64,000 nt of DNA from Volvariella volvacea V23 (Eukaryota; Basidiomycota; Agaricomycetes; Agaricales; Pluteaceae), in NCBI GenBank assembly GCA_000349905.1, contig KB722769.1, positions 1 through 64,000 of the forward strand. Reading direction: 5' to 3'. The first letter of the stretch is position 1, and each line of letters starts with the position of its first letter. The notes beneath the pieces were generated by a model. The model had not been told where the DNA came from and ran no database searches. It worked only from the letters and a program-made list of their open reading frames with translations. The translations under genes and the position numbers were made by a program. Below, piece after piece: positions 23,597 through 35,779 of this stretch.

Positions 23597-25804
23597 TCAA
23601 GACACATTACGATTGTGGACGGCAAGGACTTCAGCCCCCTCTGCACTCAGCTCCAGCTTCAAAACTCGATCCTTTGATTCATCCTCAAATAGACGCTCTA
23701 AAACCTCCCCATTCGCCTTGTTGTTCTCCTGCCGGAACTGCGCTATTTCGGCAGGGAGGTTGGACTTGTGTAACGCGCCGGTGACGTTTAGCAGGCTAAA
23801 TACCTCCCCTTTACCTGACCGGAAGAAAGACAGAGCGCCCATTATGCAGAGGAGAATGAGTAGTGCAGTCGAAGCGGCGACATGAGCCTTGGACGATGTA
23901 AAAACGACTACGGATTCCGTTATCATCCCTGGAACGAATGTGGTACCAAGTGCTCCGGTCATGTAGGGCTTAGCTGCAGACTGGATATATTCCGAGTACG
24001 CATCTGTAATGTCGGAGATCGCCATAGGCGTCCAGGTGGTGGAACTTGAGGAAGAGCCATCGTATGATTTCACCTGATCCCAGCCGAAGATCATACTCGA
24101 TTGGATTTGCGAGCCGCGTGCCGGAACAGGCATGTCAGGACTGGTTTCTTGTCCAATGCTACTCAAAAGCGCTGTGAAGAAGAAATCTCCCTGGTTCTTA
24201 TCCAGATTCCCCTGCTTTGTAAATTGACCTTGGATGACCGTGAGCTCGCGACCGTTGTTCTGGACTTCAACTGTCTCGATCGAAAAATTGGGGGAACAAA
24301 CGAGGACTGCGTACTCCCATGTGCCGTCTGCGGCTGCTACCTCGAAAGTCGGGATGCCGGTAGTGTCGAATAACAAGGTTCCAGAAGATGCTGTGACGTT
24401 TGTAGGTTGTGCGATTGTCCAGATAGCATGTCCACCAAGCGCTACATCCCCTGTAGTTACGTTGGCGACGTCGTACCCGAATTCCATCGACATGAATTGA
24501 ATTGAAATGACCCTATTGTCTGCGAATCACTATCATCAATGAAATGACCCAAAGAGAGAAATTAAATAGGACGTCTTACTGGGACTGTTTCGATTGAGCC
24601 TCATAACAGAATTGATCGATGGAATGGTCACCATCGTGGTCTCCGATGTAAAGAAGGAGATGGGTTCATCAAATACTATGGGCTCTGAGACGTTGGTTCT
24701 TTCCCAGCTGCACGACGGTCTCAGCACAAAGGCATCCGTTATCCACCGGGCATTTGTTGTGGGCGATAGCTTAACGGGGAGAGGCACGATGTACTGAGGA
24801 CTATCGGCGGCTGAAGTCTTCGGAGTGTTAAAGGAGTATCCCAGGCCAAGGACAGCTTCTGCCCAACTAATTGACGCTGCCTCCTGCAATCTTCCACTCA
24901 TTCTGGAGGTAGGGACGCCAATCCATCCACTGATACCAAAGTCAGTCATGCTAGAGATGATTGACTTGTCAGCGAAAGAAGTCTGTGATTGGATTGGGGT
25001 GCTGACTTTATCACAGAAGACATTGGTACGGCAGCAACCTCAAATGCTATGACGTCGGAGTCCCGTAAAGCATCCTGCACGGATACTTCAAAGATATAAG
25101 TACTTAGTCCTGTAGGATCTCAAAGTTGTACTGACGTGCAGCAGGGGCTAATGCAGAAGCCGCTATGACGATGAAACCTGAGATAAACGCGATGAAAAAA
25201 TGAGGACTGCATCTGCGTCTGAGTATAATCGCGATTGTCTGAAATGTTCCGACAGAAATGGAAGAGACCGAATTTGCGGTGGCGAGGTCGACTCCGTCCT
25301 TGGACCTCTTCAGAGAGCGTAGGAATTCTTCTCCCTAGTTCGCATTGGTACAGTTCAAAAGAAATTAGGATGAAATGTCTTACACGCATATCCGTAATTA
25401 GATTCTTTATCGGCCATAGTCCCAACGAGATGACCAAAATACTGATAGTTGTGATACCAGATTTTATGGCGGCTGGAAGTAGGCCATTAATTGGCACGGG
25501 AGGTTGACGAAAGCCGCCACTCACCGAGGTTTTGGGGAGAGACATCAACTAACCCACGGCCATCCACCAACACTGTCTGGTTCTGCACCGTGTAACAAAA
25601 CGCCAGGAAGCCTACCGTGATGGCAGGCAGTAGAAGCGTCTTGAAGATGTCCACTATCAGCCTCCGAAACGAGAGGCTCGCTATTCGTACACTGTTCCTA
25701 TTGTAGAGGCCATCTCGGGCGATAGAAGGCGGGTGGTGGGTGTTGGGACTGTTGAAGGAGTGGAATTCCTCTTTGTGCAGAGGAGACAAGGGGTTCTGTG
25801 CCAT
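23597..25804 (-). CDS. FamX membrane protein copy A (646 aa)
   Basis: Six exons: 25804-25525, 25472-25384, 25334-25136, 25085-25007, 24950-24580, 24519-23597; phases 1,0,1,2,1; 646 aa. The ATG at 25804 is the first in frame. Compared with the other copies it has a longer N-terminus (about 44 extra residues before the first helix) and a shorter linker in exon 3 (199 nt). Membrane segments: LLLPAITVGFLAFCYTV, ISILVISLGLWPI, FIAFISGFIVIAASALAP, and one near the C-terminus (AASTALLILLCIMGALS) followed by FFRSGKGEVFSLL. The ectodomain between the third and fourth carries SPQYIVPLPVKLSP, FVLRPSCSW, VCSPNFSIETVEVQ and NxS/T sites. The exon 4 donor is gtcagc, weak. The family is not one I can name. 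It is divergent from the pepsin-like gene that follows. Confidence 0.8.
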
Positions 25805-26273
25805 GCGATGTGCTAAAGGAGTGGAGAGGTTAAGAGCGTGTGTTGGTTTAGAATGTAGATGGGTGCTTCTCAGGAACCACACGGAAAATGTACATCATGA
25901 CCCCAAACCTGAAGCCAAATCATTTGAAATCAGCTCCACTCGCAACAAACCCGGAACCGATTTCGCATTGCATACCCCTCAGGTTGTCACTTTGTACTGC
26001 TGTTCGTGTTGTGGTGTTTCAATAGAGCGCCTGTCATGAGAATGCCATGACGGTGTGAAATAGATGTATATCATCCAGGAATGGAGAATTGCTGCATTGG
26101 CGCGAAGGTAAGAGGCTAAAAATGGGGTCTGGTTGCTGATCTGCAAAGTGATGGAAACTGTCATATCACCCTATAAACGAACAAGGTTTGGCTCGGCAAA
26201 ATTGCAAAAGCTTGGCGACGCGTCCGGATGAGGCAAACAAAAGCCTTCCAATCGTCAGCTCCACAATGGCGCA
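25805..26273. promoter_or_regulatory. shared upstream region of FamX A and pepsin-like 1
   Basis: 469 bp between two divergent ATGs. The same FamX/pepsin-like head-to-head layout recurs at 35372-35779, which suggests a duplicated promoter. No specific motif is claimed. Confidence 0.45.
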
Positions 26274-27907
26274 ATGTCCCCGACCTCCAATTTGCTAGTT
26301 TCTGCTCTTTGCTTGGTGCTAAACAGCGGTTTTGCGAACGCACAAGGTGAGATGCTGCACCAAGTTTCACCATAAGTGACGTCTAATCCGCTGGAGGATA
26401 GGGTGGACTTCGCTACCAGTGACAGTACCGGAAAATCTCACTGATTTGGACTATGTCTACAATCACGTCCAAGTCGTGTTTGGCAGTCCTCCTCAGCCAG
26501 TAAATCTTGCAATTGGTGTTGGTGCCACGCTGCTGTCTGCGTGGTCATCCGGTTGCGCCTTCTGCCCTTCATTCACGCCCTTCGATCCCGAAAGGTCCTC
26601 GACTCTCAAGGTACTCCTCTCTCATTAGTCTTGATTGATCGTAATCAAATCAGGCATGCAGGCGGAAGGAGATCCGTGGGCTGGAAACGACGTTGACGCG
26701 ACGGGGCACTGGTACAATGATGAGGTCGGATTCGGTGGGTTGAAGGCGGATGGGGTTCAATTCGGTTAGTACCAACGCAAAATTTTGACGCGATACGCAT
26801 CTCAATTCGCTTCACTTCAACGCGTTCCATTCTCAGTCATGATGGAGGAGATGACAACGGACTGGGATCAGATGCTTAACGGGCATCTAGGCCTATGGGC
26901 GAATATCACCAGTCCCCGCAACAACGTATTCAACCAGCTCTGGGATCAAGGCGCTCTCCTGAACCCGGTTGTTGGTCTTCGTCTCGATACCATCAGACCC
27001 AGGCTTACAATCGGCGCACTCGATCCTGAGGATTACGAAGGCACTATCAATTGGGTGGAACTAGGCAGCGATAGTACTCCGGCTACGGGATTCAGAATAG
27101 ATGGGATTAAGGGATACAATGGCTCACTAATCCCATCCGACAGGGATGAGCTGATAGCGACTATAAACTCTCGTAAGTGATACTCTATCTCCCCTGTACG
27201 CTGACTCACTTGCCATCTTGGCGGCTGCGCAACGTGTAATTGCTCCCTCTCACCATCAAAGTCGCGAGGGGCATTTATATACCCCCAAGCATGTACGAAG
27301 AGTACTTTGGGAATAGCGATTACTACGGCCCCACAGTAGAACCCATTCCAACCCCTGAACGGCCCACGGCTTACGAATGCGATGAACCTTGGAACTCGAT
27401 GCCTCCAGTTCCTTTCACCGTCACAATCAATGGCGTGGATTACCCAATGGAAGGTCCCAACAACATGATTCGTCAACCAAGTGCCGTCTCAAGAAATTGT
27501 CGCGTCGCACTTTACAACACCACCTCGGCGGATCCCATGGACGTGTACTTGGCTCTACCGTTTTTGAGAAGTGTCTACGTGTAGGTACCCTTACCGTGCC
27601 TACCCCGCAGAAGGTTGATTTTGCGCTCGTCAGGGCTTACCGTTTTCCAACTTCGGACTCGGATTGCCCGGCTTACTTTGGATTCGCATTCCTAAGGGGC
27701 ATGGGTCGTACGGAAGAGCAAATCAAGCAGACGCCTCGGTCTCCCGCGCCACGCGCAGGCGAGTGTCTGGCTCTGAGGACAGCGACAGATAGTCCCGCCA
27801 CGATGTCTGTTGATAACCAACGTGGGACCGGCACTTATGCTGTGTATGGCGAGGAGGGGAAACAGGTGGCACTAGTTGGCGCGAATGAACTGAAGAAGAG
27901 GAACTGA
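26274..27907 (+). CDS. secreted pepsin-fold protein 1, catalytic motifs lost (437 aa)
   Basis: Six exons, 26274-26346, 26402-26610, 26662-26764, 26837-27172, 27262-27580 and 27634-27907, give 437 aa. A signal peptide (residues 1 to about 23, LLVSALCLVLNSGFANA) leads into an A1 aspartic-protease-like fold: HVQVVFGSPPQPV, SSGCAFC, then GLRLDTIRPRLTIGALDPED, which matches the pepsin 'G.L.FGG.D...Y.G.I.W' strand, and EGTINWVEL. The first active-site DTGS is replaced by G63-V64-G65-A66. The second DTG(T/S) is at N239-S240-L241-A242. Both catalytic Asp are therefore gone and proteolysis is not expected. The protein is likely secreted and may bind peptide or carbohydrate. The gene is divergent from FamX A. 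Exon lengths 73 and 103 are identical to those of its paralogue at 35780. Confidence 0.82.
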
Positions 27908-28174
27908 GAGTGTCAATTATTTGGACTAGCGGGCGGGCTCGAATGTTTTATGGATTGCCCTCGAGCGTATGTATACCCTAATGAACCCGAGATATACTAG
28001 CCACGAATTAACACCAACTCGAGCCCCTACTGAGGTCGAACGTCATACGTAGCACTCTTAGCCTCCTGGAACTTGGATAAAATATTTGGATCCATGAGGA
28101 CGAGAACGGGGTAGGTGGGGTATCTTCATTGCAGTGGTCGTACAGCATTATGTTCCAAAACGTACTGTAAATGT

Positions 28175-29016
28175 TCAACTTGGAAGGACTGTGAACTCAA
28201 GAACAGCCATCAGAATCTTAGCCAACATAGCCGTAAGGCCCACGTTGCTGTATTTTGCCAGCAGAAACCGTCCTTGCACTAACCACCATTGGACGGTGAA
28301 GAATCGTATGACCCCTGAAGCAGAATGGGTTGAGCTCAATGTGAGAATGAACGGCATTGAGAACGCACCTATTATAAGGACCATCAGCCCTAGAGCAATT
28401 GAAAGCGAACCCAGTTTTTGTCCAAAGATAGCCTTATCATGGTCACTCGGAGGGAAAGGATCGAACTTGAGGTCATCATTGGTAGGAGATGAGTCTATGC
28501 TCATTACCTGGGCTAACGCTGTCAAGCGATGAGAGCGCTTTTCGTTAGCAACGGCGCGTGTAGCTCAGGCAATACAAATAGCCAGAGAGGGAGGAGCTGG
28601 GTGGATCGAAAGGGTTACTTACCAACACCAGCAGAAGTCAGGGCCAAGCTCGTGCGAATATAGGAAAGAAACGTCCTCTCCAGCGCTAAGTGGTCCCTAG
28701 CAACGATACCAACATTCTCCAGTCTCAGATACAACCCCCAACCCCACAGATGATCCTTATCATGTTGTGTGGTGGTCTTTGAAGATACGTCTTCTGACAG
28801 TCTATCGTCTTCGACCATCTCTTCGGGAAGGACGTCTTGAGGGGCACCTTGTGGGGGTTCCGTATTCGGCTGCATCGAGGTTGATGCTCTGGATGAAGGG
28901 CTTGGTTGTGGTGTTGCAAGTGAGCCATGTAGGCGTTGAGTTATCGCAACTGAAGAAGAGGGGTAGTGGTTTGGTGCTGGGGGGTGCTGGTTCATGCTGT
29001 CGCTACTACCAGTCAT
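28175..29016 (-). CDS. DUF202 membrane protein 1 (227 aa)
   Basis: Three exons, 29016-28623, 28518-28369 and 28314-28175, give 227 aa. The second intron (54 nt) is in frame and was recognised because it recurs in all three paralogues. The DUF202 signature is clear: ENVGIVARDHLALERTFL then SYIRTSLALTSAGV, a helix LGSLSIALGLMVLIIG and GVIRFFTVQWWLVQGRFLL, ending in a last helix. DUF202 proteins are small three-TM proteins of the Vtc1-like type with unclear function, often in vacuole or plasma membrane. The cytosolic N-terminus is Pro/Ser/Gln-rich and unlike the MQAESS start of the other two copies, so its first exon has diverged or the start lies elsewhere. Confidence 0.8.
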
Positions 29017-29510
29017 TGGGCGGTACGGTGCAGGCGGTTGGTCTTCGTGGGGTGCTCGGCAACAGCTTGAGATAGTTTGCCGTAAGCACTGAGCATGGAA
29101 TCGGGATTTCCAGCGAAGATATGCTCGGCGGCTTCGAGGCTGAGCTGGACATAATAGTAAGGGAGCAAGAGGACCGCCTTGGTTAATTCCGAAAATGTGT
29201 GACGTTGACCCGGATCCCACCACAGACGCGACCGCCAGGTACTCAATTGATTACTATAGATACATCCAGCCTCTGGAGACTGAACGGTATACTCATCGGC
29301 GTAGGATTTGACCCCACTAAACTCAGTTGGGTTGCGTAGCTTACTGCGACAGCCACGTCTCTGAGTGTAATCCTTAAAATTGTGCTGTATCTACTCCAGT
29401 CTCGGTCTGAAGGTTGAAAGCGCACTATCTCCAGAAAGCAATGAGGCGAAAATCACGGTTTCATGTGATTTTGTGTATTGTTGGTATCTGCAAGGTGTCA
29501 TCTACCTCCG

Positions 29511-30401
29511 TCAACTCGGCAGTGCTATAAATCCCAGAATAGCGATCAACATCATGATGAATCCAGCAGCAATGAACAGAATGCTGTTCTTCGCCAGCAA
29601 AAACCGTCCATTGGCTAAAGACCATTGAAGAGAAAAGAAACGTATCGTGCCTACAAGTGGGGGAGCTGAGTGCACACTAGGAATGGGAACCCCCGGGAGT
29701 ACGTACCCATAAAAAGGACCACTAGGCCTAGACTGATTGCCATCGCACCTAACCTTTGTCCATACACGGCTCTGGCGTGATGATCCCTGGTTGGAAAGAC
29801 GGATTCATTGTCGTCGTGCACGGATCGTAAGTGCAGACTCATGATCTGCGCCAGAGCTATCACGAGCCAACCGCGATGGTTATCAGTATCCCTGAGACCA
29901 GAAGCGAGCAAGAGATATCACTTCAGACCAAATGGGAGTTTACTCACCAACCCCAGTGGACGTCAAAGCTAAACTTGCTCCAAGATAGGCAAAGAAGTTC
30001 GTTTCCACAGCCAGATGATCTTTCGCGACGCTTCCCGCGTTCTCAAGTCTAAGGTATAGGCCCCAACCCCATAGGTCTTTGTTATGCTGAACCATGATCG
30101 CCAATGAGCCTTCTGCATCGTAAACTTCCCCAGATGTTTCCTCGGCGCCCGTGTCAGTTTCTTGAGCTCTCTTGTCAGGTGTAGGCGATATGATACTCAA
30201 TGTCTCAGAGCAGGGACTTGGACATGGCGTAACCAGTCGACCATAAACATGTTCTGTCTGTGCAAATGAAGAGAATCTCCGGGCATTTGGGGGAGGTTTG
30301 AGGGTATCCAGGGTGTTGCTTGTGGGTAGAGTAGCCGCGTGGCGTAACAGATAGGCTTTTGCAGCGCGTTCTGCGGCTGCTCGAGAAGATTCTGCTTGCA
30401 T
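29511..30401 (-). CDS. DUF202 membrane protein 2 (247 aa)
   Basis: Three exons, 30401-29948, 29856-29707 and 29650-29511; 247 aa. Exons 2 and 3 have exactly the same lengths (150 and 140 nt) as in the two paralogues. Its second intron is 56 nt, so unspliced reading hits a stop and looks frameshifted; splicing restores GTIRFFSLQW. It starts MQAESSRAAAERAAKAYLL, almost the same as the copy at 45002. Within the signature, ERTFLAY is changed to ETNFFAY and LRTSLAL to LGASLAL, so conserved Arg residues of the family are lost in this copy. It follows FamX B on the same strand, 226 bp downstream. Confidence 0.8.
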
Positions 30402-30627
30402 TTGACCACGATTCAGTTATATTATCCAGATCCCAAAAAGAGCTATTGCCGATAGCTTTGAGGCTGGGTTGGGCATATGTGCATGACAATGATGGTGGAG
30501 GACAACCAGCACAAACTGATTCCGAAAACGCGCCACAAAAGTGACCCTTCATCAGATACCACGACTTCATCGTAATTTCTTATTTCTATGGTACATAACG
30601 AACAATACATGTAACGAAACGACATAA

Positions 30628-32822
30628 TCATACCATCTGGGAATCGTCATTGAGAATAGCCAAAACCCCAATCCCACTAACACTCTCCAATCTTTCATCC
30701 AGCTTCAACACGCGATTCCGTGATGCAACCTCAAACTCCCGTTCCAGTTCCTCCCCACCCACTCTCAAGTTCTCCCTCCTAAACTTTGCCATCTCTGCTG
30801 TTACATTTGACTCGTGCAACACGCTTGCGACCGTCAACAGACTAAACACCTCCCCCTTTCTGGGCCTAACGTGCACTACGAGACTTATCACATTCAAGAC
30901 GAGCAATAGTATCGTTGAGATAATGACGTGGACTCGAGAAGCGACAAAGGCAATGACTGGTCTGGATATGATCCCTGGCACTTGTGCAGTGCCAAGGACA
31001 CCTGTTAAATATGGTTTAGCAGCCGACTGGATATATCTCGCGTACATCGCAGTGATGTTGGACATCGGCATAGGCGTCCACACCACTGGTTCCGCCGTAT
31101 ACCCCGGGTCAAAAATTGTATCAGGAATGTCAAATGACTTCACTTGGTCCCAACCAAAAACAAGACTTGCTTGAACTTGTGAGCCGGTTGAAACCCCACG
31201 TATCGATGGGCTTGTAAAGGCTTCGAGTTTGCTAAAGAGTGTCGCGAGGAAAAGCTCTCCCTGCCTATGATCTAGGTTCCCATATCGCGTTGACTTGCTG
31301 TCCCCAGAGCGAGAGATGGGGGACACAGTGAGGTCTCTTCCTGTGCTTTTGACTTGAGCTGTCTCAACGGTGAGGTTGGGAGAGCAGGCGAGAATAGCAA
31401 ATCGGAATATTCCACCGTAGGCGTCTATAATCTCAAAGTGTGGTACAGCAGTTGCGTTAAAAACGAGCGCCCAGCTTGGGTTCGTGGAGTTTGGGTAGTA
31501 TTGTGAGATTTCCCAGATTGAATAGCCTCCTGAAGGGAGTTCTCCCGTAGTAGCATTGAGCATGTTAGATACCAGTACCGTTGGGTATACGGAAGAGTAA
31601 TGCATGTCAAAGCCCAAGTTTCCGTTGGCTATAATGCCGTGAGCATCGTCCGGAAGGAATCGTGGCAGGATATCGTACCATTCGCTCCAAGCAACTGTAT
31701 GACAAAATTAATATCTATCTCTGGGAGATTCACCACAGCATAAGGAAGACCTCCATCACTCTCAAAGTCCTCCATGCGTGCTCTTTCAGTGATGTTGGTT
31801 ATCTGCCAACTGCAAGCGGGTCTTAGTACAAATATATCTGTAGTCCACTGGGCCGGATTTGCACTCTCTGGAGAAAGAGTAGCGGGAAGAGGGATAATGT
31901 ATTGTGGCAAGTCTGGTGATTCGAAATTCCGATTGGGTGCGTTGAAGGAATAGTTGAGGTTCAATGCCGCTTCTGACCAGGTAAGAGTAGCTGCCTCTTC
32001 TAGTTTGCTTTTCATATTCATAGTGGGGCTATAGTATCCGTCCAACCTTGGAATGGTGCTATAAAAAACAAAAGATCGATTCATCAAGTGTACAGTTCAT
32101 GTGAAAAGGGACTAACGGTACTGCAGATTGAGGAGGAATAGCCCCTACTTGGAATATCATTGAGGGAGAGTCGAGCATCCTTTCGTTGACTGATACTTGT
32201 AAAAACAAAGGGCAGTCATACGTTATTCCTAATAGATGCTTAACGAGGTGGGACGTCATTAAAGCACTTACAAGCAGCAGGGGCTAATGAAGATACTATG
32301 ACTACCAGGAGGCTAGAAAGAAATGCTACCACAAATTGAGTGCTAGTTTTTCTGCTGAGGATGATAGAAGCCGTCTTCGCTGCTCCAAGCGAGGCTGAGG
32401 ACAATGAGTTTGCAGTGACGAGGTCGACGCCAGAATCCTTAAGGTGATGCAACGAACGGAAGAACTCTTCGCCCTAGACAATGTGGAACTCGTGTTGGCT
32501 GAGAAAGAGGAAATAAAGTAGCGACTAACGCACTTTCAAATCAATTAAAAGAGTTCTAAGCGGCCATAGTGCCAGAGCGATGACCACGATATTTACGGTC
32601 GTGATTGCTGATTTAATTGTGGCTGTAATATGTTGGTCGGCCAATTTAAGGGGGGATGGTGTGCTCACCAATGTTCTCCGGGGAAGCATCAACCAATGCG
32701 TGCCCTTTCAACAAGACAGTTCGATATAGTACAGTCCAGCAAAATCCCAGATAGAGTGCAGCGATCGTAGGAAGCAAGATCAGTTTCAAGCTGTTCACGA
32801 TTTTCCTCCACAACGGCGACAT
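30628..32822 (-). CDS. FamX membrane protein copy B (634 aa)
   Basis: Exons 32822-32669, 32622-32534, 32473-32272, 32195-32117, 32058-31679 and 31628-30628 join in phases 1,0,1,2,1 to 634 aa. It begins MSPLWRKIVNSLKLILLP. Landmarks: LGFCWTVLYRTVLL, LALWPLRTLLID, GVDLVTANSLSSASLG, LPQYIIPLPATLSP, FVLRPACSW, ACSPNLTVETAQV, VWTPMPMSNITAMYARYIQ, TILLLVLNVISLVV and RKGEVFSLL. In this copy the usual FFRSGKGE is VRPRKGE. Several N-glycosylation sites lie in the ectodomain. Downstream on the same strand are two DUF202 genes. Confidence 0.8.
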
Positions 32823-33205
32823 TGAGGTTTAGTGTGGGTGGCCAGGACGATCGAGTGAACTCGCAATTGATAGGAGGTATAGGCTCCGCATTGGATAGAT
32901 ATGGGTGACATGCAAATTGGAAGTACACTCCAAAAAGTTTGTTCGAGTGATGGAGACTACTCCTAACTTGGAAAAGGCGGACACTCTACAAGGTTAGTCC
33001 AGTACAGCATCCAGGGTTCGACGCAGGATGTAATTCTGACAACACTTGACACCCTGAGCTGTAGACATCCATTCATGGGAATGATGACGATAGTGGAGAT
33101 GCGGTAGATCAGTCTCGTCATCCAGATATGAGGATGCTCACATTGGGCACGCAAATTCGAGAATGACCACATGATAGCAACGCTAACTGCAGAGGGCGGA
33201 AATTA

Positions 33206-35371
33206 CGCTGTACCCCCATTATGGACAACCAGAACACCAACCTCTCCCTTATCCTCGGACTTCCGATCCAACTATAGGACACTACCCCTCGACGCAGCCT
33301 CGATTACACGCCCCAGCTCCTCCCCTTCTACCACCCTTCGCGTCGAACCCTCTCTCAATCTCGCCATCTCGGATAGTGCATTCGATCCATTCAGCACATT
33401 AACAACGGAGAAGAAGCTAAAAATTTCTCCTTTTCCGGACCTGAAGAAGGCTAGCGCACTAATGGCATTCAGAAATACCAGCAATATCGTCGAAACGATA
33501 ACGTAGGCTTTACACGCTGTGAACACGACGACCCGTTCTGATGTCATCCCAGGTACGAATGAGGTGCCAAGTACGCCAGTCATATAAGGCTTCGCTGACG
33601 AATGAATGAACTTTGCGTAGACGGCTGTAATTTCCGAGATGAACATCGGTATCCAGGTTACTGATGAACTAGAAGCGATTTCGTCGGAAGAGGGGCTGAA
33701 GGATCTGACTTGATCCCAACCGAAAACGAGGCTTGCTTGTATTTGTGAGTACGACTCCACAACAGGCACGTTCGGACTCGTATTCTGCTCCAATTCCGTC
33801 AACAGTGCCGTAAAGAAGAAATTGCCTTGATTCCACTCGAGATTTCCTTGCGGCGTGTATTCTCCGGGAATTATCGTCAGTTCTCTTCCGTTATTTCGGA
33901 CTTCGGCGGTCTCGATTGAGAAGTTGGGAGAACAGGCGAGAATTGCGCTTTCTAAGGTTGTACCTTCCTCGTCGACTTGGACACGGAACGACGGTAGACC
34001 GGTAGAATCAAAGGACAAAACCTTCCTGGTTCCCGAAGGTAGAGTCCCGTCATCGGCAATGTATTGCGAGAGCTCCCAGACTGAATGTCCACTCAAAGCC
34101 ACATCACCGTGGTAGCGTTATTTAACTCGTAAAGGAACTTCCAAGCGGACAAATGTCGCATTACGAGGCCTTCTTGCGTTCTAACTGGCGCTTAAATGTC
34201 AACTTCGACAACGCTACAGTTAACCATAACGCACCTATGGAGTAATTGGTTGTCCAATCAATACCCAACCCGGGAAGATTTACAGTCGTAAGGTTCAATT
34301 CGTTGCTGATATCTTCAACGCGAACAGTTCCGGTGATATTGGTTTCTTGCCAGCTACATGAAGGTCTCAACACGAAGACGTCTGTAAGCCAGCGAGCAAA
34401 TGTGGTGGGAGATAGATTGACTGGAAGCGGAACGATATAGTCAGGGCGGTCAGAATCTGCGTCTGAACGTGTGGGACTGAATGAGTAGCTGATATCCAAC
34501 GCAGCCTCTGCCCAGGTCACGGAGGCGGCCTCCTGAAGTCTGCTCCTCATCCTATCGGTTGGATCGCCGCCAACAATGGAAAACGTAGACACACTGCGGG
34601 ATGTCCCTTCGTTATTGTTTTTCTCGACGATTCGATCAATGCAACGATGGACTCACTTTGCCACCGCTGCAAGGGGGATTGCTCCAACTTCAAAGGCCAT
34701 GACCTCTGAATCAAGCATAGCTTCCTCTACGGATACTTTGGGAATAGGTGTGAGCATTTTTATAGTACTTCAGCATTCTAGCTTTTGTGGATTACGAACA
34801 CGCAGCTGGGGCTATGGCAGATACTGCCATGAGGATGAAACCTAAAATGAATGCCGCCGCGAAATGAGGACTGCATCGCCGTTGGATAATGATTACGATC
34901 ATTCTTGTTATATCAAGCGAAGCAGAAGACACGGCGTTTGCAGTTACAAGATCGATGTTGGTGAATTGTTTCAATTGACGAAAGAATTCTTCTCCCTAAT
35001 GTAATGATGACAGGAACATGAATTTAACGCGATGGATATTCGTGTTGAGGTAAATAGCTTGCTTACCTGCATGTCGATAAGCAAGCTCTTGATGGGCCAT
35101 AAGCCCAATGTAAAGATCAAAATGCTAATAGTCGTGATTCCTGATTTAATAGCAGCTTAAGACAGCCATCAGTATGCGAACCAACGCTCGAGTATATATG
35201 CTACACACATATGTTCTCGAGCGACGCATTAACTAATCCATGGCCACCAACCAAGACAGTTTGATATTGCACGGTATAGCAAAAGGCCAGAAACGCGACA
35301 GAAATAACAGGAGGTAAGAGCAGCTTTACAACATTAAGGAGCGTCCTTGGAGTCGGGGTGGTGGTCGTCAT
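33206..35371 (-). pseudogene. FamX copy C, frameshift and premature stop
   Basis: All FamX regions are present from ATG 35371 (MTTTTPTPRTLLNVVKLLL) to the tail, including LATANAV-type exon 3 (DLVTANAVSSASLD) and the exon 5 block PDYIVPLPVNLSP. Two lesions are visible. Around 34110-34114 one G appears missing in the ACC ACG GGT GAT GTG stretch conserved in paralogues, shifting the frame before ALSGHSVWE. A tag stop at about 33272-33274 replaces the Lys codon of the RVLKL motif; the frame beyond it still encodes a FamX-like end (LVVHNGG) to a second stop at 33206. The exon 1 donor (gtgtgt) is also weak. A sequencing or assembly error could explain single-base defects, but two together favour a recent pseudogene. 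It is head-to-head with the second pepsin-like gene. Confidence 0.75.
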
Positions 35372-35779
35372 CGATGTTAATGCGTGATGCTAGGGTAAAT
35401 GCGTCGAATCCCTGATACTGGGTATCCTGAAGGTTGGGGTGGCAGGTAAGGGGGGGGGTAATCCTCCCAGAGTAAGGGGGCGAAAGTGGTAGGGTGGATC
35501 GCGATTGGGCATTGAAAGAGTTTGATATTGCTTGCAAGAAAACGTGCATGGTGACCATTGCACAGGTACCGGATTGTACCGATGGGAAGCAGATAACATG
35601 GTGGAGCTCAGGCACGAGACCCCATCGAGTTTGAACTTTCCAGCGCCAAGCTCAGCTGCTCGTTGGAACAGACCACCATGGGACCAAAACTCAAATGCCT
35701 ACTCCCACCTCAGCCTCAGGGCGATTGATATATCAATCACGTCTCCACCATCGGAATCGCGAAGCCGACTCCTAATGCA
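35372..35779. promoter_or_regulatory. shared upstream region of FamX C and pepsin-like 2
   Basis: 408 bp between divergent starts, in the same arrangement as 25805-26273. Holds an 8-base run of G at about 35451-35458. No factor site is claimed. Confidence 0.4.

Noticed and set aside
29243..29425. tRNA-like B-box (ggtcaaatcc) on minus
   Set aside because: No convincing A-box, acceptor stem or anticodon arm could be folded around it.
29650..29706. frameshift in DUF202 copy 2
   Set aside because: The apparent shift is explained by a 56-nt intron shared in position with both paralogues; the gene is intact.
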